64,000 nucleotides of DNA, taken from the NCBI RefSeq assembly GCF_016757735.1, contig NZ_CP068439.1, positions 2,232,001-2,296,000 on the forward strand. Direction: 5' to 3'. Of this stretch, positions 54,282 through 62,451 are shown in pieces (the stretch's first letter is position 1; the number at the start of each line of letters is the position of its first letter). Origin of the DNA: Aequorivita iocasae. GTDB lineage: Bacteria; Bacteroidota; Bacteroidia; Flavobacteriales; Flavobacteriaceae. Position numbers and translations under genes: made by a program. Under the pieces are notes generated by a model. That model was not told where the DNA came from, ran no database searches, and saw only the letters and a program-made list of their open reading frames with translations.

Positions 54282-54863
54282 ATGAATTTTTACGAAACTT
54301 TTTGGAACCACAAATACCTAAGTGGTGAAACAGGCTGGGATATTGGCTACGTTTCTACGCCAATAAAGGAATACATCAACCAACTTTCAGATAAAAATTT
54401 AAAGATTTTGATCCCCGGCGGCGGCAATTCCTATGAAGCGGAATATCTTTTCAAAAAGGGATTTAAGAATGTTTTTGTGGTTGATATTTCTTCTATTCCG
54501 TTAATGAATTTAGCCAAGCGCGTGCCATCATTTCCGAAGGAAAATCTTTTGCATGCAGACTTTTTTGAACTCGAGGATTCCTTCGATCTTATTTTGGAAC
54601 AGACCTTTTTTTGTGCATTAGCCCCCTCACTTCGCGAAGCTTATGCTAATAAGATGCATCAACTACTTAAACCGGAAGGGAGATTGGTGGGGCTTCTTTT
54701 CAATATTCCTTTAAATGACGACAAACCGCCTTTTGGTGGAAATAAAGTGGAATATAAAAAGCTTTTTTCAAAAAAATTCAAGATTGAAAAAATGGAGATT
54801 GCGTATAATTCTGTTGCTCCTCGGGCGGGAAATGAGCTATTTTTCAGACTTAAAAGGAGATAA
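54282..54863 (+). CDS. SAM-dependent methyltransferase, TPMT-like
   Basis: 193 residues, 3 bases after the cytochrome stop. NFYETFWNHKYLSGETGWDI at the N-terminus, the SAM loop LIPGGGNSYEAEYLFKKGFK, and LLHADFFELEDSFDLILEQT with FFCALAPSLREAYA match the thiopurine methyltransferase (TPMT) group, which methylates thiols, selenium or halides in bacteria. A thiol or hydrosulfide substrate would fit the sulfur-related neighbours but is inference. Confidence 0.87.
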   Translation: MNFYETFWNHKYLSGETGWDIGYVSTPIKEYINQLSDKNLKILIPGGGNSYEAEYLFKKGFKNVFVVDISSIPLMNLAKRVPSFPKENLLHADFFELEDSFDLILEQTFFCALAPSLREAYANKMHQLLKPEGRLVGLLFNIPLNDDKPPFGGNKVEYKKLFSKKFKIEKMEIAYNSVAPRAGNELFFRLKRR

Positions 54864-54943
54864 GATTTAAATTTTTGTTAGAATTAAGCTTCTGATTACA
54901 GTATTTGGATAGTCTTTTTTAAATTGAATAAAAATATAGCATT

Positions 54944-56284
54944 ATGAAAATTAAACAATTTGAATACGAGCCCCTTTCACATTTTTCATACGCCATTATC
55001 AGCGATGGCAAAATGGCTCTGGTAGATCCTGAAAGAAACCCAATGCAATACTATAAATATGCCGAAGAAAATGGTGCTAAGATAGTTGCCGTTTTTGAAA
55101 CACACCCACATGCCGATTTTGTGAGCTCACACCTTCAAATTCACAAAGAGACGGGTGCAAAATTGTACTGCAGTGAGAAAACGGGGGCCGATTATCCCCA
55201 CCATGCTTTTGATGATGGCGATGAGGTAAAAATGGGCAATACCATTTTTAGGGCCATAAACACCCCGGGTCATTCCCTCGATAGCGTGACCATTGTTGCC
55301 ACGGAAGAAAACAAAACCGCACTGTTTACGGGCGACACGCTCTTTGTGGGAGATGTTGGCCGTCCCGATTTACGCGAAAAAGCAGGACATATGAAAGCTA
55401 AACGCGAAGAACTTGCAAAGATGATGTATGATACCATTCAAAATAAATTTACCGATTTGCCCGATACTGCATATGTTTATCCCGCCCACGGCGCAGGCTC
55501 TCTCTGCGGAAAGGGAATGAGCGAGGATGCTTCGTCAAGTACGTTGGGCAACGAGCGCATTGGCAATTGGGCATTTAAAAAGCAAACCGAGGAACAATTT
55601 GTAAACAACCTGTTGGATTCCCAACCCTTTATTCCACATTACTTTGGTTACAACGTAGATATTAATAAAAATGGTGCAAAAAACTTGCGTTCCGCTCTAG
55701 GTAAGATTGATTTCAAAATAGCTGTACATGAACCCAAAAACAATGATTTTATAGTTGATATTAGAGGCGAAGAAGTATTTAAAAAGAATCATCTGCCAGG
55801 CAGTATTAATATAATGGCGGTCTCGGAAACATCAAAATTTGAAACCTGGTTGGGTTCCATTGTAAAACCCGAGGAAAAATTTCATATAGTAGTAGATTCA
55901 ATTGAAAACGCAGAAGAAATTCTTGAACGTACCGCAAAAATTGGGTATGAAACAAATGTATTGTCAGTTATTACTATTGACGATGACGCACATGAAAAAT
56001 CGGATAGTTTGAACCTGGAAGATTTTAAAAAGAATACTGAAAAATATACAATTGTTGATATTCGCAACGATAGTGAAGTAGCAGAAGGTAAATTTTTTAA
56101 AAATGCTATTGCAATTCCATTAAACCAATTGCGTGAAAAAGCAAAAGAAATTCCTACAGATAAACCCATCGTAGTACACTGTGCTGGCGGATACCGCAGT
56201 GCGGCAGGATACAGTATTCTTGAAAAAGCGCTAAATAAAAAGAATGTATTTGATTTAAGTGATGATGTAGAGGATTTTAAATAA
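54944..56284 (+). CDS. Second MBL-rhodanese fusion, CstB-like
   Basis: 446 residues, paralogue of the 16370 protein with the same order: MBL domain with ETHPHADFVSSH (His54, His56, Asp58, His63), INTPGHSLDS, TGDTLFVGDVGRPDL, YPAHGAGSLCG; a middle rhodanese-like domain without a catalytic Cys (VVDSIENAEE); a C-terminal rhodanese with Cys413 in HCAGGYRS. Relative to the paralogue it has SS rather than SG in the metal loop and ends soon after the rhodanese. Predicted persulfide oxidation and sulfur transfer. Lies 80 bases after the methyltransferase gene. Confidence 0.85.
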   Translation: MKIKQFEYEPLSHFSYAIISDGKMALVDPERNPMQYYKYAEENGAKIVAVFETHPHADFVSSHLQIHKETGAKLYCSEKTGADYPHHAFDDGDEVKMGNTIFRAINTPGHSLDSVTIVATEENKTALFTGDTLFVGDVGRPDLREKAGHMKAKREELAKMMYDTIQNKFTDLPDTAYVYPAHGAGSLCGKGMSEDASSSTLGNERIGNWAFKKQTEEQFVNNLLDSQPFIPHYFGYNVDINKNGAKNLRSALGKIDFKIAVHEPKNNDFIVDIRGEEVFKKNHLPGSINIMAVSETSKFETWLGSIVKPEEKFHIVVDSIENAEEILERTAKIGYETNVLSVITIDDDAHEKSDSLNLEDFKKNTEKYTIVDIRNDSEVAEGKFFKNAIAIPLNQLREKAKEIPTDKPIVVHCAGGYRSAAGYSILEKALNKKNVFDLSDDVEDFK

Positions 56285-56938
56285 TCACAGTTTTACACCA
56301 AAAGCCAAATCGCCAGCATCGCCCAATCCCGGGATAATGTAACCCCGGCTGTTTAGTTTTTCATCCACTGCGGCAATCCAAAGGTGGGTGTTTTCTGGAA
56401 AAATATCTTTAATATATGCTATTCCGGGCTTGGCGCCGATAATTGAAAGAATGTGAATTTGCTTAGGTGTGCCGTGGGTTTTAAAAGCTTTAAGCACGTT
56501 TTCCAAAGTTTTGCCTGTGGCAAGCATCGGATCCGTTAACAGTAATGTTTTACCTTCAATGGATGGGGATGCCAGATAATTTACAATAACTTCAAAATCA
56601 TAACCGCCCTCCGGATGGTGCCTATATGCTGAAATGTAAGCATTTTCAGCCTTGTCAAAAAAACTTATAACACCTGTGTGGAGCGGCAGAGCGGCTCTTA
56701 AAATGGAGCAGACCACTAAGTCCGTTTCAGGTACGTTCATTTCCTTTTCCCCCAAAGGGGTTTTAACAATTTCCTTTTTATACTGCAAGGTTTTACTCAT
56801 CTCATAACAGAGGATTTCCCCAATGCGCTCAATATTTTTGCGGAAACGCATGGAATCCTTTTGGATAGACACATCACGCATTTCCAAGATAAACTGGTTG
56901 AGAATGGATTTTTCGTTGCTGAAGTCGTGGACAATCAT
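56285..56938 (-). CDS. upp: Uracil phosphoribosyltransferase
   Basis: Salvages uracil with PRPP to make UMP. 217 residues: CSILRAALPLHTGVISFFDK, the PRPP loop LLLTDPMLATGKTL (about 127-140) and IHILSIIGAKPGIAYI, ending IIPGLGDAGDLAFG. Complete. Its stop codon directly adjoins that of the CstB-like gene (convergent, no spacer), so neither has room for its own terminator. Confidence 0.96.
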   Translation of the reverse strand: MIVHDFSNEKSILNQFILEMRDVSIQKDSMRFRKNIERIGEILCYEMSKTLQYKKEIVKTPLGEKEMNVPETDLVVCSILRAALPLHTGVISFFDKAENAYISAYRHHPEGGYDFEVIVNYLASPSIEGKTLLLTDPMLATGKTLENVLKAFKTHGTPKQIHILSIIGAKPGIAYIKDIFPENTHLWIAAVDEKLNSRGYIIPGLGDAGDLAFGVKL

Positions 56939-57012
56939 GATCTAATGGAGTTTATACGAAGTTATAATTTCTTACCGATGAATAGAAAAATTCAATAGAT
57001 ATAATTTGCTGT

Positions 57013-57056
57013 GTAACAAAAGTTACTGATTTTTTTAATAATTAGAATCATTTTTG
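57013..57056 (+). promoter_or_regulatory. Second Crp/Fnr-type operator with -7 box
   Basis: GTAACAAAAGTTAC (57013-57026) is the exact reverse complement of the site at 53182. CATTTTTG (57049-57056, one mismatch to TAnnTTTG) begins 36 bases after the site start, the same spacing as at the cytochrome promoter. Transcription would start near 57062, just ahead of the remnant gene at 57081. Confidence 0.65.
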
Positions 57057-57080
57057 ACTATTCTAATTATTTCATACTAT

Positions 57081-57365
57081 ATGATTCCGGTCATGGTCTT
57101 CTTAAATCACAAGGGCTTTATGGGCAATATGGGCGCAGCGTGTATTGCCTCTGCGGGCTTTGGAATGACCAAGGGCAGTGGGGTAAGTATAACCACTTTC
57201 CCAATTGTTCCAGATTATAAAAAGTACCCAGACACCATGGGAAGAAAGTTAGGTAAGACTTTTGGTGAAATAGGTCTTGCGGGCCACTGGCTCAAACTTG
57301 CATTGCATTATACATTTATTTACCAAGCCAAAATGAAACCTTTTTGGTATTTAATTCCAGAATAA
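57081..57365 (+). pseudogene. C-terminal remnant of a sulfide:quinone oxidoreductase-like flavoprotein
   Basis: 94 residues from the ATG at 57081. GNMGAACIASAGFGMTKGSG, FPIVPDYKKYPDTMGRKLGK and FGEIGLAGHWLKLALHYTFI then AKMKPFWYLIPE resemble, from memory, the C-terminal quarter of NAD/FAD-dependent oxidoreductases of the sulfide:quinone reductase group (normally over 400 residues). The FAD and NAD domains are missing, so the gene looks deleted from its 5' side while the Crp/Fnr promoter remains in front. It could instead be a short independent protein; family assignment needs a search. Confidence 0.5.
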
Positions 57366-57376
57366 AATTTATACTC

Positions 57377-57517
57377 ATGACTAAAATAATATCAAAATTC
57401 AAACGCTTTGTGATGATGAACCCCATCATACAATTTTTTAAATTTATCTTTTTGAGCATTAAAGTATTGCTCATAGTGGCTGGAGCTCATGGCGGAACCC
57501 GAAAAGCTGGATACTAA
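57377..57517 (+). CDS. 46-residue single-pass membrane protein
   Basis: ATG at 57377, stop at 57517. Sequence is a basic N-terminus (TKIISKFKRFVMMN), one membrane segment (IIQFFKFIFLSIKVLLIVAG) and the tail AHGGTRKAGY. It follows the oxidoreductase remnant by 11 bases and probably shared its transcript. The HGGTR ending looks conserved to me, but I know no function. Confidence 0.5.
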   Translation: MTKIISKFKRFVMMNPIIQFFKFIFLSIKVLLIVAGAHGGTRKAGY

Positions 57518-57569
57518 ACTGACGCTCCTCATAAATTATATGAAAAAGAATACATATTTTTGAATCTAA

Positions 57570-57968
57570 TTGAAAACAATTTTCGCCATATCGTTTTCCT
57601 TACTTGTCGTTTTCCAAAGCGTAGGCCTTGGTATGGCTGATGTTTTGCTGCTTGGACGTTTTGTAAAGCACGCTGAATACCATTCTGAAAATTATGGAGA
57701 TGACTTCTTCACTTTTGTGAAAAAACATTACGGTTCCCTAAAAAAGGAACATCAACAAAATCATAATGAGGATGATCAGGAGCATCAAGAACTCCCTTTT
57801 CAGCATATTTCCTGTCACCACGCGTTAACCGATGTGTGGCTAGTTCCCTTTGAAATTTCTATTGTAAAAGTGGAAATAAATGCATTGCAACCACACGTCT
57901 TCCACTATCAAAATTTATATTCTTCTCTTGAAAAATTCGCTATTTTTCAGCCACCTAAGTTTGCATAA
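57570..57968 (+). CDS. His-rich exported protein ahead of a metal-efflux operon
   Basis: 132 residues, start TTG at 57570: a stop codon lies immediately upstream in frame and the next ATG would lose the signal peptide (KTIFAISFSLLVVFQSVGLG). The centre is rich in His, Asp and Glu (EHQQNHNEDDQEHQELPFQH) followed by CHH, a likely metal-binding stretch. It ends 140 bases before the RND pump gene. Similar short His-rich proteins precede CusA/CzcA operons in flavobacteria; a periplasmic metal sensor or buffer is a reasonable guess. Confidence 0.7.
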   Translation: MKTIFAISFSLLVVFQSVGLGMADVLLLGRFVKHAEYHSENYGDDFFTFVKKHYGSLKKEHQQNHNEDDQEHQELPFQHISCHHALTDVWLVPFEISIVKVEINALQPHVFHYQNLYSSLEKFAIFQPPKFA

Positions 57969-58108
57969 CTAAACAGACCTTTCTCGGAAATAATTATTTC
58001 CAATTTCATCTACGGTCACAATTTCCCGTTTTCACAGCGGTCAAAATCATTTTTTTATTTCGTTTTTCAACAATTTTAAGTTGAAGAATTCAAACGTATA
58101 ATTTAGTT

Positions 58109-61100
58109 ATGTTAACAAGAATCATTCAATTCAGTATAAAAAACAAACTGCTCATCGGGCTCTTTACGTTACTGCTTATAGGCTTTGGGGTGTATTCGCT
58201 CACACAGCTATCCATAGGCGCCGTACCCGATGTGACCAACAATCAAGTACAGGTTATTACAACTTCGCGCAATCTTTCCACCCAGGATATGGAGCAATTT
58301 ATTACCTATCCCGTAGAACTGGAAATGGCAAATTTACCAGGAGTAAAGGAAATTCGCTCGGTTTCAAAATTTGGCCTGTCAGTGGTTACCATCGTTTTTG
58401 AGGAAAATCTGGGCACGTATTTGCCACGCCAACTCATAGCCGAAAAAATCCAGGCAGCCACCGAGAATATTCCCGAAGGTTTTGGCACCCCGCAAATGGG
58501 GCCTATAACCACAGGATTGGGAGAAATCTACCAATATATTCTCGATGTAAAGCCTGAGTTTAAGGATACCTATTCCATCACAGAATTACGCACAATCCAA
58601 GATTGGATCGTGAAACGGCAGCTCTCCGGAATTCCTGGGGTAGTAGAAGTGAACACTTGGGGCGGACATTTAAAACAATATGAGGTTGCTATAAATACAA
58701 ACAAGCTAAATGCAATGAATATCACTGCCCAAGAGGTGTTCACAGCATTGGAAAAAAACAATAGTATTTCGGGCGGCGGTTATATTGAAAGGGAAAATCA
58801 AGCTTATTTCATCCGCGGAGAAGGCTTGGCGGCTTCCTTGCAAGATATAGGGAATATCGTGGTAAAAAATGAAAATGGCTTCCCTATTTATATGAAGGAT
58901 ATCGCAAAAGTGCAATTCGGAAGCGCCCCTCGTTTTGGCGCGATTACCGGAAACGGTGAAGGCGAAAAAATCCTCGGACAAGTAATGATGCTGAAGGACG
59001 GCAACTCAAACCAAGTAATTAAAGCCGTTAAGGAGCGCGTTGCTAATATTTCCGAATCGCTGCCAGAAGGGGTTTATATCAACCCCGTTTTGGACCGTAG
59101 CGTTCTCATTGGCAAAACCACTTTTACCATAGCGGAAAATCTCATTCTTGGGGTGCTTATTGTAATCTTTGTAGTGGTGCTCTTATTAGGAAATCTCAGG
59201 TCTGGCCTTGTCGTTGCATCTGTGATTCCACTATCCTTACTTTTCACACTCTCGCTGATGTATCTTGTGGGCGTAGATGCAAATTTGATGAGCCTTGGGG
59301 CAATTGACTTTGGGATAATAATTGACGGAGCGGTAATTATTGTTGAATTTGTAGCATTTCAGATAAGTAAGAACGCAACCAAACTGAACACTTTTTCTTC
59401 GGAAGAAAAGCAATTGGCAAAAGATAAGCTCACCGTAAAAAGTGCTTCGAAAATGATGAATTCCGCCATTTTCGGACAGCTCATTATTTTAATTGTTTTC
59501 ATCCCAATCCTTTCGCTTAGCGGGGTAGAAGGCAAAATGTTTAGACCTATGGCGCTTACATTCAGTTTTGCACTTATTGGAGCCATGGTGCTTTGTTTTA
59601 CATACGTTCCCGTCGCTGCATCTCTATTTTTAAAACCTACGGAAACTTCAAAAAGAAATATTTCAGTTCAAATTATGGCTTTCCTGAACCGTTTTTACGA
59701 GCCAAGTATTCGTTGGGCATTGGGTGCTAAAAAGCTAGTCTTAGGAATGGCAGTACTTATTTTGGCAGCAACTGTATATCTTTTTACAACCATGGGCGGC
59801 GAATTTGTACCAACTTTGGACGAAGGCGATTTTGTAATCCAACCTGTACTTAAAACAGGTACTTCCCTCAAAAATACCATAGCAATTACAACGCAGATTG
59901 AAGAAATTCTGATTGAAAACTTCCCCGAAGTAGATCAGGTAGTCAGCCGTATTGGAGCCGCCGAAGTGCCCACAGACCCTATGTCTATGGAAGAGAGCGA
60001 TATAATAGTTACCCTTAAACCCAAAGACGAGTGGGTGTCGGCCACTAGCAAAAATGAACTTGCCAATAAATTTAAGGATGCCTTGGCAGTAATCCCTGGG
60101 GTGGAGGTGGAATTTACCCAACCCATAGAAATGCGCTTCAATGAACTGATTACAGGTGTTCGTGCAGATATTGCCATCAAGATTTTTGGGGAAGACCTTA
60201 ACGTTTTAAATCGGAAAGCAAACGAAATTAAAAGTCTTGTTGAAAACGTAGAAGGCGCCGATGATATTACCGTGGAAAAGGTGGTAGGCCTGCCAGAGAT
60301 GAATGTAAATTTTAACCGGACAAAAATTGCACGTTATGGACTCAACATTGAAGATTTAAATGAGATGATTGCCATGGGGTTTGCCGGCAAATCTTTGGGA
60401 AGCATTTTTGAAGGGGAAAAACGTTTTGATCTTGTGGTCCGTTTGGATGAAAACAACCGTCGCGACCTTTCAAGCCTTCAAAATCTATATGTAGATACCC
60501 CTTCTGGTGAAAAAGTTCCGTTACGCGAGCTTGCAGATATAAAATACACAAAGGGCGCGGCAAAAATATCACGGGATGATACCAAACGTCGCATTGTTGT
60601 GGGTATAAACGTTCGTAGCCGTGATCTACAAAGCGTGGTGGACGATGTTCAAAAATTGATTGATGAAAACATACAACTTCCCATAGGTTATTCCATAGAT
60701 TATGGGGGGCAATTCGAAAATCTGCAAAGCGCTAAAACCAGACTGATGTTAGCAGTTCCCGTAGCCTTGTTGTTGATTTTCTTCCTGCTTTATTTTGCAT
60801 TCAATTCCATAAAGGAAGCCTTGATGATCTATTCGGCCATTCCTTTGGCAGCGGTTGGTGGGGTATTGTTGCTCTGGTTGCGCAATATGCCTTTTAGTAT
60901 CTCGGCAGGCGTTGGTTTTATCGCTCTTTTTGGAATTGCTGTTCTCAACGGAATTGTTTTAATAGAACATTTTAAGGAATTAAAAAAAGAAGGAATGACA
61001 GATAAAAAAGAACGCATCATTTTAGGTGCAAAAAATCGTTTGCGGGCTGTTTTGCTTACAGCTGCCGCAGCCGCACTTGGTTTTTTACCAATGGCCATTT

Positions 61101-62440
61101 CTACCAATGCAGGGGCGGAAGTACAAAGACCTTTGGCAACAGTAGTTATTGGCGGTTTGGTTACAGCCACGCTTTTAACCTTGATTGTTTTGCCGGTGCT
61201 GTATTCCATTTTTGATTCCGACAAGAAGACAATCCGATTTAAAAGAAAAAGAAAAAAACTACCTGTTGCGGTAATAATTTTTCTGCTAAGTTTTTCGGGT
61301 CTGGCTCAGCAAAGCCCTAAAACCTTAAATGATTTACAGCAAATGGCTTTGGAAAACAATGCGGGATTGAAAGCTGCTTCACTTCAGAAAGCGGAAGCAA
61401 ATGCCTTGATAGGCAATGCTTTCAATTTTGATAAAACAACGGTTTTTTATGAATATGACGAAAATAATTTAGCACCCAACAATGAACCGCTCAAAGTATT
61501 TGGCGTGCAGCAAGGCTTTCTTTTTCCCACGGTTTACTTCGCTGAAAAAAATGTAAACCAGCGGCAGTTTGAAATGCAGAGCAGCCAATATGAGCTTCAA
61601 AAGCGCAGAACGGAAGCTTTAGTTGCCGCAGCATATTATCAATTTCAGTTTGAGAAAAATAAAGAACGCGTTTATTTTAGTCTGGACAGTCTCTATCAAA
61701 ACTTTGCCCGTGCCGCCCACCGCCGTTTTGAACTGGGGGAAACCAATTACTTGGAAAAAATAACCGCCCGCGCCAAACAGCGGCAGTTGGAAACCAATTA
61801 CAGGCAGAGTAGGGAAGAGGTGCAGATTGCATTGGAACGCTTAAAGGCAGCGGTTCAATCAAATGACAGTTTGGTTATTTCCCGACAACCCTTGGAGAAA
61901 TTACAACTTACGCTGGCTACTATGGAAGCACATCCCGCTATAGATTACTATAATAACAGGACCGATTTTTTTGAGGCAAAGCGCAGTCTGGAAAAACAGC
62001 TTTTGCTTCCCGATATCAGTCTTTCGTATTCTTTGGGAAGCAATTCGGGCTTAAGCCAAAATCTCTATGCCTATCAAGTTGGGCTTAAAATTCCATTGCT
62101 TTTCAGCGGAAATGCTTCAAGAATCAAAGCTTCCAAAATTGCTGCTGATGTAAGCCAGCAACAGGCTGAAGACTATAAAATACATCTCAATTCGCGAAAG
62201 GCACAATTGCTCAATGAGCTTTCAAAGTATGGGGAAGCCCTTCAATATTATGAAAATGAGGGAAAAACTCTTTCCGAGGAAATCCTGAAAGCGGCAAATA
62301 GCGGTTTCAAAAATGGAGAAATAGATTTTTTTCAATACATACAAAGCCTTGAAAACGCTTATGAGATTGAACTCCAATATCTCGAAAATCTCAACAATTA
62401 CAATCAGGCGGTCATCGCCCTCAATTATTTAATATTATAA
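58109..62440 (+). CDS. CusA/CzcA-type RND metal efflux pump fused to a TolC-like protein
   Basis: 1443 residues against about 1040 for a usual CusA. Residues 1 to about 1035 form the RND pump: IRSVSKFGLSVVTIVFEENL, the proton-relay TM4 region GAIDFGIIIDGAVIIVE, two large periplasmic loops and a C-terminal TM bundle ending VLPVLYSIFDSD. A basic stretch (FKRKRKKL) and a hydrophobic segment VAVIIFLLSFSGLAQQ (about 1051-1066) look like an internal signal peptide. Residues 1068-1443 are an outer-membrane factor (TolC/CusC) with long coiled-coil helices such as TEALVAAAYYQFQFEKNKER. Exports Cu, Ag, Zn, Co or Cd; which one is not resolved. Confidence 0.92.
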   Translation: MLTRIIQFSIKNKLLIGLFTLLLIGFGVYSLTQLSIGAVPDVTNNQVQVITTSRNLSTQDMEQFITYPVELEMANLPGVKEIRSVSKFGLSVVTIVFEENLGTYLPRQLIAEKIQAATENIPEGFGTPQMGPITTGLGEIYQYILDVKPEFKDTYSITELRTIQDWIVKRQLSGIPGVVEVNTWGGHLKQYEVAINTNKLNAMNITAQEVFTALEKNNSISGGGYIERENQAYFIRGEGLAASLQDIGNIVVKNENGFPIYMKDIAKVQFGSAPRFGAITGNGEGEKILGQVMMLKDGNSNQVIKAVKERVANISESLPEGVYINPVLDRSVLIGKTTFTIAENLILGVLIVIFVVVLLLGNLRSGLVVASVIPLSLLFTLSLMYLVGVDANLMSLGAIDFGIIIDGAVIIVEFVAFQISKNATKLNTFSSEEKQLAKDKLTVKSASKMMNSAIFGQLIILIVFIPILSLSGVEGKMFRPMALTFSFALIGAMVLCFTYVPVAASLFLKPTETSKRNISVQIMAFLNRFYEPSIRWALGAKKLVLGMAVLILAATVYLFTTMGGEFVPTLDEGDFVIQPVLKTGTSLKNTIAITTQIEEILIENFPEVDQVVSRIGAAEVPTDPMSMEESDIIVTLKPKDEWVSATSKNELANKFKDALAVIPGVEVEFTQPIEMRFNELITGVRADIAIKIFGEDLNVLNRKANEIKSLVENVEGADDITVEKVVGLPEMNVNFNRTKIARYGLNIEDLNEMIAMGFAGKSLGSIFEGEKRFDLVVRLDENNRRDLSSLQNLYVDTPSGEKVPLRELADIKYTKGAAKISRDDTKRRIVVGINVRSRDLQSVVDDVQKLIDENIQLPIGYSIDYGGQFENLQSAKTRLMLAVPVALLLIFFLLYFAFNSIKEALMIYSAIPLAAVGGVLLLWLRNMPFSISAGVGFIALFGIAVLNGIVLIEHFKELKKEGMTDKKERIILGAKNRLRAVLLTAAAAALGFLPMAISTNAGAEVQRPLATVVIGGLVTATLLTLIVLPVLYSIFDSDKKTIRFKRKRKKLPVAVIIFLLSFSGLAQQSPKTLNDLQQMALENNAGLKAASLQKAEANALIGNAFNFDKTTVFYEYDENNLAPNNEPLKVFGVQQGFLFPTVYFAEKNVNQRQFEMQSSQYELQKRRTEALVAAAYYQFQFEKNKERVYFSLDSLYQNFARAAHRRFELGETNYLEKITARAKQRQLETNYRQSREEVQIALERLKAAVQSNDSLVISRQPLEKLQLTLATMEAHPAIDYYNNRTDFFEAKRSLEKQLLLPDISLSYSLGSNSGLSQNLYAYQVGLKIPLLFSGNASRIKASKIAADVSQQQAEDYKIHLNSRKAQLLNELSKYGEALQYYENEGKTLSEEILKAANSGFKNGEIDFFQYIQSLENAYEIELQYLENLNNYNQAVIALNYLIL

Positions 62441-62451
62441 AAACATTCGTT

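Noticed and set aside
44169-56284. A complete sulfide-oxidation operon
   Set aside because: The genes are in several transcription units and the oxidoreductase is only a remnant; calling it a complete pathway would overstate the evidence.
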